Below are positions 16,560 through 24,541 of a DNA stretch of 36,930 nucleotides, in pieces. Position 1 is the stretch's first letter. Each line of letters opens with the position of its first letter. Source of the stretch: Candidatus Zixiibacteriota bacterium (GTDB lineage Bacteria; Zixibacteria; MSB-5A5; GN15; PGXB01); contig JAFGTT010000017.1 in NCBI GenBank assembly GCA_016933955.1, positions 1 through 36,930 on the forward strand, read 5' to 3'. The notes beneath the pieces were generated by a model. The model searched no databases, was not told the origin of the DNA, and saw only the letters and a list, made by a program, of their open reading frames with translations. A program made the position numbers and the translations under genes.

Positions 16560-17071
16560 TACTCCTCACCCAGCATTGCCTTCACTTCGAGGCGGACATA
16601 CTTGATGAATTCATCCTTCTCCCCTTTGAGTTTCCAGACCTGATCAAGATTTTTCCATTCTATTTCCCGGTCATTACTGATTTTGGTAATTACCAGCGAA
16701 CTTGAGTACAGGTGGTAATCATCGAGGAAGTGTTTATTCTCATCCAGATCGGTGTTATACACCAGCACTGTGACCACTCCATTTTTGATTTGTTCGGGGA
16801 ATCCATTCTGAATGGCTTCCAGTGAATAGGCTTCGATTGTCTTGCAGGAAATACAACGCCGATGGCCGTGGAAATAATAGGCTACGATCTTGTCTGCAAC
16901 AGGCTTCAGGCTGTCGGCGGTGCCGGTTAAAAGCGTATCTGTTCGAGTGATATTTTCCGAGGAAGTCGCATCGGCAGCTTTATTGACCGTCATGTCTTTA
17001 TCGGCGGTAAAAGCGGCCGACGACATTGCCGAAATCAACAGAGTACTTATTAAAACTACAAAGGTTTTCAT
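16559..17071 (-). CDS. ArsF-like exported thioredoxin-fold protein
   Basis: The start at 17071 is chosen because it has a GGAAGGA site about nine bases upstream and begins a signal peptide (MKTFVVLISTLLISAMSSAA). A 21-codon upstream extension to 17134 is open but would bury it. After a flexible linker, the core holds AYYFHGHRRCISCKTIEAYS, a CxxC site in a thioredoxin-like setting, as in proteins named nitrophenyl compound nitroreductase subunit ArsF. ArsF with ArsE is reported to reduce the nitro group of roxarsone-type arsenicals. The protein should sit in the periplasm. It is coupled to the ArsG-like permease. Biochemical role here is by family and context only. Confidence 0.78.
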   Translation of the reverse strand: MKTFVVLISTLLISAMSSAAFTADKDMTVNKAADATSSENITRTDTLLTGTADSLKPVADKIVAYYFHGHRRCISCKTIEAYSLEAIQNGFPEQIKNGVVTVLVYNTDLDENKHFLDDYHLYSSSLVITKISNDREIEWKNLDQVWKLKGEKDEFIKYVRLEVKAMLGEE

Positions 17072-17105
17072 AGAATGGATCCTTCCGAAATATGTAACTG
17101 TTTTA

Positions 17106-17342
17106 TTATCCTGAGATAAGTCTCTTGATTTCATCCAACGATGGGATTTTGCCGACGGCTACAACGGTTCCATCGACCACCAGAGCGGGGGTCATCATTA
17201 CTCCGTAGGCGGTTATTTTCATGATATCGGCCACTTTGAGGATATTGCATTCCATCCCCAGTTCCAGGGCGGCCTGCCGAGTCTGCTCCTCCAGTTTTTT
17301 GCATTTGGGGCAGCCGGTCCCGAGAATTTCAATGGTTTTCAT
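17106..17342 (-). CDS. Small thioredoxin-like protein (MTH895/TM0996 type)
   Basis: A 78-residue cytoplasmic thioredoxin-fold protein with a CPKC active site (residues 10-13 in GTGCPKCKKLEEQ) and the cis-Pro segment MMTPALVVDG. These minimal redox proteins often sit beside ArsP-like permeases. It has a good ribosome binding site (AAGGAAGG). It lies 13 bases after the permease gene and 34 bases before the ArsF-like gene. It may supply electrons to arsenate reductase or to the ArsF/ArsG pair, or fill the role called ArsE elsewhere; that assignment is not proven by sequence alone. Confidence 0.85.
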   Translation of the reverse strand: MKTIEILGTGCPKCKKLEEQTRQAALELGMECNILKVADIMKITAYGVMMTPALVVDGTVVAVGKIPSLDEIKRLISG

Positions 17343-17355
17343 ACTTACCTTCCTT

Positions 17356-18654
17356 TTAGAAAAGCAATCCGTAAAGGTATCCAGAGAGACAGGCCATAAT
17401 TATCACCAGTGCGACAAAAACGACTGTTTTCCTGAGACCCATAATCGATTTGATAACGAGCATATTGGGCAGAGATAAAGCGGGACCCGCCAGAAGCAAA
17501 GCCAGGGCCGGGCCTTTACCCATACCGGCCCCGATCAGCCCCTGCAAAATAGGGATTTCGGTCAGGGTGGCAAAATACATAACAGCCCCTACGACCGAAG
17601 CAAACAGGTTGGCCCAAAAGGAATTTCCCCCGACCGCCCGGCTTATCCATTCGGAGGGAATCAATCCCTCATGACCCGGCCGACCCAGTAGTAATCCGGC
17701 CACCAGAACCCCGGCCAATAATAATGGCAGAATTTGCCGGGCGAATCCCCAGCTTTGATTGAACCACTCCCCCGTCTCGTCTTTACCACGGGCGGTAATA
17801 ACCGACAGCCCGATTACGGCCACGCCGAAAGCTATTGGGGGATGATGAGGAAAAATCAGGGCCAGGGCCATTGTCGCAAGAGCCGTAGCCAGAATATAAG
17901 ACCATTTGATATTGAACCAAAGAATCAGAATCAGACCGAAGAATAGAGAAACCAGGGCCGTGATATACCACTTCAGCGCATATACAGCGGCCCAGAAGCC
18001 GGGTCCGGTATCGGGTTTGCCCCAATTGGCAAAAATCAGGATGGCCACCATGGCGGCGAAATACAGGATATTCTTCCACAGGGGACGGCTGACTTCGGAA
18101 TCGGGCAGAACCATTTGTGCTTTCACCTTATCGGTTTCCTCGCGGATAAAAATCAGGTGCATGATAAGGCCTATAACGATACTGAAAATAACCGCTCCGG
18201 CAGCCCGGGCTATTCCCAGCTCCAGTCCCAGAACCCGGGCGGTCAGGATAATCGCCAGAACATTGATGGCCGGACCGGCATAGAGGAAGGCCGTCGCCGG
18301 TCCCAGCCCGGCCCCCATGCGGTAGATGCCGGCGAACAATGGCAGGACGGTACAGGAGCAGACGGCCAAAATCGATCCTGAAATCGAGGCGACCCCATAG
18401 GATAAGATCTTGTTGGCTTTTGCCCCCAGGTATTTCATAACGGCGGCCTGACTGATAAAAACCGCTATCGCACCGGCAATAAAAAAGGCGGGGACCAGGC
18501 ACAAAATGACATGTTCCCTGGCATACCATCGGGCCAGAGCCAACGCTTCAGAGACGGCGTTATCGAAAGGAAGCGACTCAACCGGAAAATAGAAAAAGAC
18601 CAGAAAGGTCACGATGGTCAGGGTCAACCGCCCCAGTTCTTTCCGTAATTCCAT
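17356..18654 (-). CDS. ArsP-like permease (DUF318 / PF03773 family)
   Basis: About ten membrane segments in two halves. The first half carries the family signature SILAVCSCTVLPLFAGIY with a Cys-Ser-Cys, then GPAINVLAI; the second half repeats the pattern with LTEIPILQGLIGAGMGKGPA and GPALSLPNMLVI. Relatives include ArsP, which exports trivalent organoarsenicals, and permeases of unknown cargo found with ArsR and thioredoxin. The ATG at 18654 is one base after the arsR stop; a TTG at 18663 would overlap arsR. Position right after arsR and before reductases supports an arsenic role; whether inorganic or organic cannot be decided. Confidence 0.82.
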   Translation of the reverse strand: MELRKELGRLTLTIVTFLVFFYFPVESLPFDNAVSEALALARWYAREHVILCLVPAFFIAGAIAVFISQAAVMKYLGAKANKILSYGVASISGSILAVCSCTVLPLFAGIYRMGAGLGPATAFLYAGPAINVLAIILTARVLGLELGIARAAGAVIFSIVIGLIMHLIFIREETDKVKAQMVLPDSEVSRPLWKNILYFAAMVAILIFANWGKPDTGPGFWAAVYALKWYITALVSLFFGLILILWFNIKWSYILATALATMALALIFPHHPPIAFGVAVIGLSVITARGKDETGEWFNQSWGFARQILPLLLAGVLVAGLLLGRPGHEGLIPSEWISRAVGGNSFWANLFASVVGAVMYFATLTEIPILQGLIGAGMGKGPALALLLAGPALSLPNMLVIKSIMGLRKTVVFVALVIIMACLSGYLYGLLF

Positions 18655-18655
18655 G

Positions 18656-18976
18656 TTATTCAATCACATGTAATTGTTCACGGGCTGTCGTTTCGATGAC
18701 GGTTTCGACACATTTAAAGAAATTCAGGACACAGGGGATCTTAAGGTGATAATAAATCTGCTGACCCTGGCGCTCATCGCGGACAATACCGGCGTTTTTA
18801 AGAATCGCCAGATGTTTCGAAACGGTCGACATATCATGGCCGACCAGCTCAGTCAGTTCACGGACACATTTTTTTCCGCCGGAGAGAATATCGACCATAA
18901 ACAGCCGGGTTGGGTGGGCCATAGCCTTGATGATATTGGCCCGCGCCTCAAATAAGGCTCTGGTTTTCGAATCCAA
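18656..18976 (-). CDS. arsR: ArsR-family metalloregulator
   Basis: A winged-helix ArsR/SmtB repressor with the core AMAHPTRLFMVDILSGG, a recognition region around MSTVSKHLAILKNAGIV and wing ERQGQQIYYHL. Candidate arsenic ligands are the Cys in GGKKCVRELTE and two later ones in PCVLNFFKCVE. The start is set at the TTG at 18976: a GGAGG sits five bases upstream, and the next upstream ATG (19024) lies inside the -35 box of the promoter and cannot be transcribed from it. First gene of the six-gene ars operon; it should repress it until arsenite or a trivalent organoarsenical binds. Confidence 0.9.
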   Translation of the reverse strand: MDSKTRALFEARANIIKAMAHPTRLFMVDILSGGKKCVRELTELVGHDMSTVSKHLAILKNAGIVRDERQGQQIYYHLKIPCVLNFFKCVETVIETTAREQLHVIE

Positions 18977-18981
18977 AAAAA

Positions 18982-18986
18982 CCTCC
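18982..18986 (-). promoter_or_regulatory. Ribosome binding site that sets the arsR start
   Basis: GGAGG on the minus strand, five bases before a TTG codon. It fixes the arsR start at 18976 and implies a very short leader, about 13 bases from the expected transcription start. Confidence 0.7.
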
Positions 18987-18994
18987 GGATTAAA

Positions 18995-19024
18995 GATTAT
19001 TTGGTAATATGCCCAAATAGTCAA
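18995..19024 (-). promoter_or_regulatory. ars promoter with an ArsR operator inside it
   Basis: On the minus strand: -35 TTGACT (19019-19024), 17-base spacer, -10 AATAAT (18996-19001), each one base off consensus. The spacer and both box edges are covered by an inverted repeat, TATTTGG (18998-19004) and CCAAATA (19013-19019) with 8 bases between; adding flanking bases gives 10-base arms with nine matches (18995-19022). A dimeric ArsR bound here would block RNA polymerase directly. Confidence 0.75.
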
Positions 19025-19194
19025 ATAAAATCAAGACTTTTTTTATAATAATTCCGTTTTGGGCACACCGGGCGAAATCGAGATACATTCCGGGACCATT
19101 TTACCGCTAAATCCCGGGGCCGATTTATCCGATTATAATTATAGGCTACAAACCGATGAAAAAAGCAAAAATTAAAACTATGGCGGAGTTGAAA

Positions 19195-19686
19195 ATGTTC
19201 AGACATCAGAGTCGCAACGAGAGGGGCTTCACGTTAATCGAACTGGTAATTATTATCATCATCCTGGGAATTCTGGCCGCAGTCGCCATTCCGAAATTGT
19301 TTTCGGTAACCCAGGAAGCCGAAACCGCCGCGGTCTCAACCATGGTATCCAGTCTGGAATCAGCTTTATCGATGTATGCCGCCAAGCAGTATATGAACGG
19401 TAATTCCCTGGCGGTTCATAATCCGTTTGATGACCTGTCTAATGTTCCCAGCAATTATAATGGTGTACAGGATCCGGTGACGGCAGTCAATACGCCCGAT
19501 GGAACCTGGTCTTATCGGCCGACGGGCAACTGGATTATGTACAATCCCAAGTCTCCGATCACCGGCGGCTGGCTTAATGGGGGTGAAAGGTTTATCATTT
19601 ACCAGATCCAGCCGGTTCTTGACGGGACCGACACGGTTGGGATTCGGCTGAATACCACCTCCTCATACCAGTATTCCTGGCAATAA
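19195..19686 (+). CDS. Type IV pilin / type II secretion pseudopilin-like protein
   Basis: A class III signal peptide, RGFTLIELV, preceded by a short basic leader and followed by a hydrophobic helix (IIIIILGILAAVAIPKL). Prepilin peptidase should cut between Gly11 and Phe12, and Glu5 of the mature protein is present. The start at 19195 is chosen because GGAG lies six bases upstream and gives an 11-residue leader; an ATG at 19156 would add 13 residues. The mature domain of about 150 residues resembles a minor pilin or GspG-like subunit, with a Gly/Trp-rich C-terminal half. No other secretion genes are nearby, so it is an orphan in this window. Confidence 0.85.
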   Translation: MFRHQSRNERGFTLIELVIIIIILGILAAVAIPKLFSVTQEAETAAVSTMVSSLESALSMYAAKQYMNGNSLAVHNPFDDLSNVPSNYNGVQDPVTAVNTPDGTWSYRPTGNWIMYNPKSPITGGWLNGGERFIIYQIQPVLDGTDTVGIRLNTTSSYQYSWQ

Positions 19687-19705
19687 GACAGGCGGCAAGA
19701 TTTAG

Positions 19706-19736
19706 GGCGGGTGACTGATTCATCCGCCTTTTTTTA
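19706..19736 (+). terminator. Rho-independent terminator after the pilin gene
   Basis: A nine-pair stem (GGCGGGTGA with TCATCCGCC, one G-U pair), a 5-base loop and a run of eight T. Confidence 0.8.
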
Positions 19737-19755
19737 TTGGCCCCCGCCTGATCTT

Positions 19756-20253
19756 TCATTCATTGTCCTCAAACCGGTTATCGGCGTCGGCTCGGTCGTA
19801 TCGCTGGACCTTTCCGGTCAACCACCCGATCCGGTACTTATCATCGGATTCGAAATCGGGTACGTACGGTTTGATATCCAGAAGCGGCGTTCCGTCAATT
19901 ATATCGAGATCCCTGATATGGAGGGTCGTTTTTTCAATTTTGTCCAACCGGATCACCGATAAGCCAATCGGGTTGGGACGGCGCGGGGCCCGGGTGGCGA
20001 ACAATCCGCGGAGTTGATCATCAAGGAAAGGGATTACTTTTAATTTAAAACCCTGCGAAAGATGCAAGTGATAAATCAGAATGATATGCGAAAAACCATC
20101 GAGATCATCGAGAGCCTCGCGGTATTCCGGGAAAACTTCCACGGTTCCCATAATATCGTGACCTCGGCGCGGTTGGATCGGGACTCCCCCGGCTTTCTTA
20201 AACGGGGTGTGAATAATACCGATCGGATTATATTCGATTTTTTGTGTTTCCAT
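19756..20253 (-). CDS. trmO: tRNA t6A37 methyltransferase TrmO (TsaA/YaeB family)
   Basis: TrmO adds a methyl group from S-adenosylmethionine to N6-threonylcarbamoyladenosine at position 37 of some tRNAs. The family signatures are clear: IGIIHTPFK at the N-terminus, LDGFSHIILIYHLH in the middle and FATRAPRRPNPIGLSVI near residue 95. Length (165) corresponds to the catalytic beta-barrel domain without the small C-terminal domain of the E. coli protein. A CCAATT-TT-AATTGG dyad sits immediately before the start codon and may affect expression. It converges on the pilin gene and diverges from the symporter gene. Confidence 0.88.
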   Translation of the reverse strand: METQKIEYNPIGIIHTPFKKAGGVPIQPRRGHDIMGTVEVFPEYREALDDLDGFSHIILIYHLHLSQGFKLKVIPFLDDQLRGLFATRAPRRPNPIGLSVIRLDKIEKTTLHIRDLDIIDGTPLLDIKPYVPDFESDDKYRIGWLTGKVQRYDRADADNRFEDNE

Positions 20254-20359
20254 GATCCAATTTTAATTGGAATGAAGCCCATTCACAAGAAATAAACGGG
20301 GTGGCTGGACATAAATTCGTTTGGTTTGACAAAGCGGTTTTAACGGCCTTAATTCGTTT

Positions 20360-21754
20360 ATGCTCTATTTCTGGGTGATAATGGCCTACCTGGTTATCCT
20401 GATCGGGGTCGGCGCCTGGCGCAGTAAACTGGTCAAAACGCAGGACGATTTTATGGTGGCCGGCCGGAGACTTCCGGCCCGGGTGCTGATCGGGACTCTT
20501 CTGGCTACCTGGATCGGTTCCGGATCGATAATCGGTGGAGCCGGGCTGGCCTATGAGAAAGGCTTGTCGGCGCTGTGGTTCGATGCCGGGGTCTGGGTGG
20601 CTTTGATTGTCCTTTACTTCGTAGCCGGGCGGGCCAGGAGGTTCGGCCAGTACACCGTACCCGATATTCTCGAAGCCCGCTATAACCGGAATGCCCGCCT
20701 GCTGGGAACCATCGTAACGATTGTGGCCTACACCGCCATTGTCAGCTATCAGTTCCGGGCGGGCGGCATGGTTCTTAATCTGGTGACCGGGATCTCGGTC
20801 GATACCGGCATAATTATTACGGCCGTTTTCGTGATTGGCTATACCGTCCTGGCGGGGCTGATATCGGTTGTCTATACCGATGTCGTCAACGGCCTCATCA
20901 TGATAATCGGGCTGTTTGTCGCCCTGCCGTTTCTATGGAGCGATGCCGGCGGATGGAGCGGTTTAACGGCCCGACTGCCGGAGACTCATTTCCGGATATT
21001 GGGCGAAATGAGTCTGTCCGAGGCGCTGAGTTACTCCCTGCCGACTATGCTTCTTCTGCTGGGCGAGTCGGGGATGTACCAGCGATTTTTCTCAGCCCGT
21101 GATGAAACCGCCGCCCGGCGGGCGGTGGTTGGCTGGCTGGCCGGAACGGTGGTTATCGAAACCCTGATTATTTTCCTGGCAGTTATCGGAAGTGCCGTTT
21201 TTATCGGCCTTGATTCGGAAATGGTCATTCTCCATTCCGTCCGCCACGGTCTGCCGGTTGTAGCCGGATGTCTCACCCTGGCCGCCATTGTAGCCGTGAT
21301 TGTTTCTACCGCCGATTCCTTTCTGCTGGTCCCGGCGACCAATATCATGCATGATATTTACCAGCGGTTTATCAATCCGGGACTTCCACAGAAAAAAATA
21401 GTCCTGTATTCCCGGGTGGTGGTTATCATACTCGGCCTGATCGCTTTTATCCAGGTCCGCTTTTTCGAAAAAGTGCTTGAGATGGCTATTTATGCCTATA
21501 CCATGTACGGCGTTGGCCTAACCCCCGCAATCATGGCGGCCTTTTTCTGGAAACGGGCGACCGCGGCCGGGGGAGTGACATCGATTGTCTCCGGGATGCT
21601 GGTGACACTGGTCTGGGAAATTGCCGGGCAGCCGTGGGAAATACCAACGGTGTACCCGGCCCTGGGGATTTCACTTCTCAGCTTGTTGGCAGTTTCATTT
21701 TTTACGTCACCTCCGAACACGGAAAAATGGCAGCCGTTCTTCCGACGGCCATAG
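20360..21754 (+). CDS. Sodium:solute symporter family (SSSF) transporter
   Basis: A 464-residue membrane protein with 12-13 predicted segments. Family landmarks include the start VILIGVGAWRSK, the DDFMVAGRRLPARVLIGTLL stretch, TWIGSGSIIGGAGLAYEKG in the first core helix pair, QYTVPDILEARY, and VSTADSFLLVPATNIMHDIY in the later sodium-binding segment. Relatives carry proline, pantothenate, sugars or carboxylates with sodium; cargo here is unknown. No ribosome binding site is seen before the ATG. A TTGACA lies at 20326-20331, but any -10 is poor. The Ni-SOD gene follows 105 bases later. Confidence 0.88.
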   Translation: MLYFWVIMAYLVILIGVGAWRSKLVKTQDDFMVAGRRLPARVLIGTLLATWIGSGSIIGGAGLAYEKGLSALWFDAGVWVALIVLYFVAGRARRFGQYTVPDILEARYNRNARLLGTIVTIVAYTAIVSYQFRAGGMVLNLVTGISVDTGIIITAVFVIGYTVLAGLISVVYTDVVNGLIMIIGLFVALPFLWSDAGGWSGLTARLPETHFRILGEMSLSEALSYSLPTMLLLLGESGMYQRFFSARDETAARRAVVGWLAGTVVIETLIIFLAVIGSAVFIGLDSEMVILHSVRHGLPVVAGCLTLAAIVAVIVSTADSFLLVPATNIMHDIYQRFINPGLPQKKIVLYSRVVVIILGLIAFIQVRFFEKVLEMAIYAYTMYGVGLTPAIMAAFFWKRATAAGGVTSIVSGMLVTLVWEIAGQPWEIPTVYPALGISLLSLLAVSFFTSPPNTEKWQPFFRRP

Positions 21755-21859
21755 AGCGATCGCTCTGACATTTCCGTAATTCTCATTAAAGTCAACATCC
21801 GGCCATTATTATCCGTATTGGCTTTTTATAATCGAAGAAATAATCAAAGGAGGAAAAAG

Positions 21860-22339
21860 ATGAAAACCCACCTGTTGATGGTATTGCTGACGGCGGGTAT
21901 CCTGATATTATTGCCGCCGATCTCCCGGTCCCATTGCCAAATCCCCTGCGGGATTTATGATGATGCCATGCGCTATGATATGCTCGAGGAACATATCACG
22001 ACGATCGAGAAATCGATGAACCAGATCAATGAGCTTTCAGCCGCCTCGGAGATAAACTATAACCAGCTGGTGCGCTGGATCACCAACAAGGAAGATCACT
22101 GCGGAAAATTCATGGACATCGTCTGGCAGTATTTCATGACGCAACGGATCAAGCCGACGGCGGTCGATGCCGGTGAGGAATACAATGGTTATATCACCCA
22201 GTTAACGACTATGCATGAAATGCTGGTAACGGCCATGAAATGCAAACAGACGACCGACACGGCCAACACCGACCGGCTTAAGGAACTGGTAGCGAAATCA
22301 AAACAGCTTTATTTTAAGGACCACGGTCACGAACACTAA
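21860..22339 (+). CDS. sodN: Nickel superoxide dismutase with an apparent export signal
   Basis: The nickel hook HCQIPCGIY (residues 25-33) is the diagnostic HCxxPCxxY motif of Ni-SOD: His1, Cys2 and Cys6 of the mature enzyme bind nickel and destroy superoxide. The helical body also matches (NQLVRWITNKEDHC). The first 24 residues form a typical signal peptide, MKTHLL then a hydrophobic stretch ending ISRS, so signal peptidase cleavage after Ser24 would expose His1 exactly. Most Ni-SODs instead have a short propeptide removed by SodX, and no sodX is next to this gene. The start has a strong AAAGGAGG site; a TTG start at 21818 is rejected. The mature protein is 135 residues. Confidence 0.9.
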   Translation: MKTHLLMVLLTAGILILLPPISRSHCQIPCGIYDDAMRYDMLEEHITTIEKSMNQINELSAASEINYNQLVRWITNKEDHCGKFMDIVWQYFMTQRIKPTAVDAGEEYNGYITQLTTMHEMLVTAMKCKQTTDTANTDRLKELVAKSKQLYFKDHGHEH

Positions 22340-22405
22340 AAAGGGATCCGGCCGTGCCGCCGGTTCTATTTCCATGTAAGATATAAAGAATCAATCGAAT
22401 ACGCG

Positions 22406-22434
22406 AAGCCCTTCCGATTTCGGAAGGGCTTTTT
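22406..22434 (+). terminator. Strong rho-independent terminator after sodN
   Basis: A perfect 11-bp stem, AAGCCCTTCCG (22406-22416) with CGGAAGGGCTT (22421-22431), a 4-base loop and a TTTTT tract. Confidence 0.88.
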
Positions 22435-22466
22435 CCTGCCGCCCCCCTCTATTCAAACATAACCGC

Positions 22467-22495
22467 TTGCCACCATATCGGGTCGGGGCTATATT
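22467..22495 (+). promoter_or_regulatory. Sigma-70 promoter of the kinase/regulator pair
   Basis: TTGCCA (22467-22472), a 17-base spacer and TATATT (22490-22495), with expected transcription start near 22502 and a 35-base leader to the kinase ATG. Confidence 0.6.
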
Positions 22496-22536
22496 ATTCT
22501 CCATGAAATCGACCCGCGTAAAGAATCGGCGCCCGG

Positions 22537-23748
22537 ATGAATAATCCTAACGATCAGGATCGTATTCGATGGAATCTCGGGGAACGGTTGAAGGAACTCA
22601 CCGCGTTGCATAAAACCGCCAGAATTCTCCAGGATGATAATATTCCCGTTGAGCAGGCTATCAAAAAAGTTGCCGAATTTCTCCCCGATGCCTGGCAGTA
22701 TCCGGAAATAACCGGGGCCAGAATCCAATTTGGCGGCATTGTTCGGGCCACCGAGAAGTTCAGGGATTCCGAATGGGTCCAGAAGGCCGTTTTTTCAATT
22801 CACACCGGGGAATCGGGAAGTATCGAGGTGTGCTATCTTGAGAACCGGCCGCAGATGTCGGAAGGGCCCTTTCTTGCCGAAGAACGGGATTTGATAGAAT
22901 CGCTGGCGGAAATGCTTCGTTCCTATCTTCAGCATAAACGGGCCGATGAGGAACTCCAGAAGGCGCATGATCATCTGGAGCAAATTGTCCGGCAACGCAC
23001 CGAGGAATTAAAGGCCGCCAACGCCGCGCTGAAAAACCAGGTGGCCGAATACAGGGAGGCCGAATCGAAAATCGCCAATTATCAAGGACAATTGAGGCGG
23101 CTGGCCTCGGAATTATCTCTGACCGAGGAAAGGGAACGGCGCAATATTGCCGTCGACCTGCATGATCATATCGGCCAGGCTCTGGCGTTTATAAAAATGA
23201 AGATCTCCGAGGTCGGGGGTTATGCCGTTTTCAGCGGTCTGGAAAGCAGTATCAACGATATAGTCACCCTGCTCAATCAAACCATCGATTACACCCGCAG
23301 TCTGACGTTTGAAATAAGTCCGCCTATTCTTTATGAACTGGGTCTGGTAGCCGCCCTTGAATGGCTGAGCGACCAGTTTCAGCAAAAACATCATCTCCCG
23401 GTCAAAATGGAGGTTCGCCATGATCCCGGAAGACTGAGTGATGAGATACATGTGGTTTTGTTCAAATCGACCCGTGAGCTTTTAACCAATGCCCTCAAAC
23501 ATGGCCATCCCGACCGTGTTCTGATAACGGTCGACAATGATAAAAGGGGAGTTGATATCCGGGTCAGCGATGACGGCCGGGGATTCGATATATCGGTAAT
23601 CGGAACCGGAAGCGGTGACGGGTTCGGTTTATTCAGTATCAAAGAACGAATTCAGTACATGGGCGGGACTTTCGATATCGATTCGACCCCGGGGCATGGG
23701 ACGACAGCATGTCTATATATCCCCCATAACAAGGCAGGAGCGAAATAA
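22537..23748 (+). CDS. NarL-type sensor histidine kinase (HisKA_3)
   Basis: A soluble kinase of 403 residues: an N-terminal region (about 15-130) resembling a degenerate GAF sensor, a coiled coil (about 130-195), the HisKA_3 dimerisation box with phospho-acceptor H209 (NIAVDLHDHIGQ), and an HATPase domain with N-box ELLTNALKHG, DDGRGF and GDGFGLFSIKERI. There are no membrane segments, so it senses a cytoplasmic signal. The stop overlaps the ATG of the response regulator (TAATG), showing they are made together. The signal is unknown; the ammonium transporter downstream is one possible target. Confidence 0.9.
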   Translation: MNNPNDQDRIRWNLGERLKELTALHKTARILQDDNIPVEQAIKKVAEFLPDAWQYPEITGARIQFGGIVRATEKFRDSEWVQKAVFSIHTGESGSIEVCYLENRPQMSEGPFLAEERDLIESLAEMLRSYLQHKRADEELQKAHDHLEQIVRQRTEELKAANAALKNQVAEYREAESKIANYQGQLRRLASELSLTEERERRNIAVDLHDHIGQALAFIKMKISEVGGYAVFSGLESSINDIVTLLNQTIDYTRSLTFEISPPILYELGLVAALEWLSDQFQQKHHLPVKMEVRHDPGRLSDEIHVVLFKSTRELLTNALKHGHPDRVLITVDNDKRGVDIRVSDDGRGFDISVIGTGSGDGFGLFSIKERIQYMGGTFDIDSTPGHGTTACLYIPHNKAGAK

Positions 23749-24398
23749 TGAGGACCCGAATACTTCTGGCCGATGATCACAAATTGTTCACCGACGGCTT
23801 GCGTTCGCTTTTGGCCGAACGGGCTGATTTCGAAGTAATCGGCGAAGCGGGTGACGGATTAACCGCCGTTGATCTGGCCAGGGAAAAGAAACCCCATATC
23901 ATCCTGATGGATATTTCCATGGGAGGATTAAACGGTATCGAGGCGACCCGGAGGATTCTGGCCGACCATCCCAAAATCCGAATTGTCATGTTGTCGATGC
24001 ATTCCGACCGGAGATATGTAGTCGAATCTTTTAGAGCCGGGGCGGCCGGGTATCTGCTGAAGGATTCCGCCCTCGATGAATTGATAACCGCCCTTCAGAC
24101 GGTTCTGCGAAACGATTACTATCTGAGTAGCGGTATCACGAATATCGTCATCCGCGATTATATAAAATTGACCGATGATGAGCAGACCACCGCCTTTTCT
24201 CTTCTCAGCAGTCGTGAACGTGAGGTTTTACAGTTGGTGGCCGAAGGGAAATCCACCAAAGAAATCGCCGCCTTTTTAAATCTCAGTGTTAAAACCATCG
24301 AAACCCATCGCAAGCAAATAATGGAAAAACTGAATATTCACAGTGTCGCTGAGTTGACCAAATATGCCATTCGCGAGGGTTTGACCAGGCTGGAATAA
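23748..24398 (+). CDS. NarL/FixJ-family response regulator
   Basis: A receiver domain (acidic pair D9/D10, phospho-acceptor D55, KDSA near residue 107) followed by a LuxR-type helix-turn-helix (LSSREREVLQLVAEGKSTKE, then LNLSVKTIETHRKQIMEKL). It should bind DNA when phosphorylated by the overlapping kinase gene. Targets are not shown; an AATCAGG-TATTC-CCTGATT inverted repeat (24442-24460) between this gene and the ammonium transporter gene is a candidate operator or weak terminator. Confidence 0.93.
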   Translation: MRTRILLADDHKLFTDGLRSLLAERADFEVIGEAGDGLTAVDLAREKKPHIILMDISMGGLNGIEATRRILADHPKIRIVMLSMHSDRRYVVESFRAGAAGYLLKDSALDELITALQTVLRNDYYLSSGITNIVIRDYIKLTDDEQTTAFSLLSSREREVLQLVAEGKSTKEIAAFLNLSVKTIETHRKQIMEKLNIHSVAELTKYAIREGLTRLE

Positions 24399-24441
24399 AA
24401 CTCTCTTCCGCAGACAGCTTCTCAGGATAATCGCGGTATAA

Positions 24442-24460
24442 AATCAGGTATTCCCTGATT
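24442..24460. repeat. Inverted repeat upstream of the ammonium transporter gene
   Basis: Seven-base arms AATCAGG and CCTGATT separated by five bases, about 80 bases before the amt ATG. No T tract follows, so a regulator site seems likelier than a terminator. Confidence 0.4.
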
Positions 24461-24541
24461 GTCAAAACTCGATTTGCATAATTCTTTTAAATGAAAATTC
24501 CGCATTGATGCGGCGCGCGACTGCTATTGAGGAGGTTTAAT

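Noticed and set aside
18977-19024. Longer ArsR protein from the ATG at 19024
   Set aside because: That ATG is part of the -35 box of the ars promoter; the TTG at 18976 has a proper ribosome binding site.
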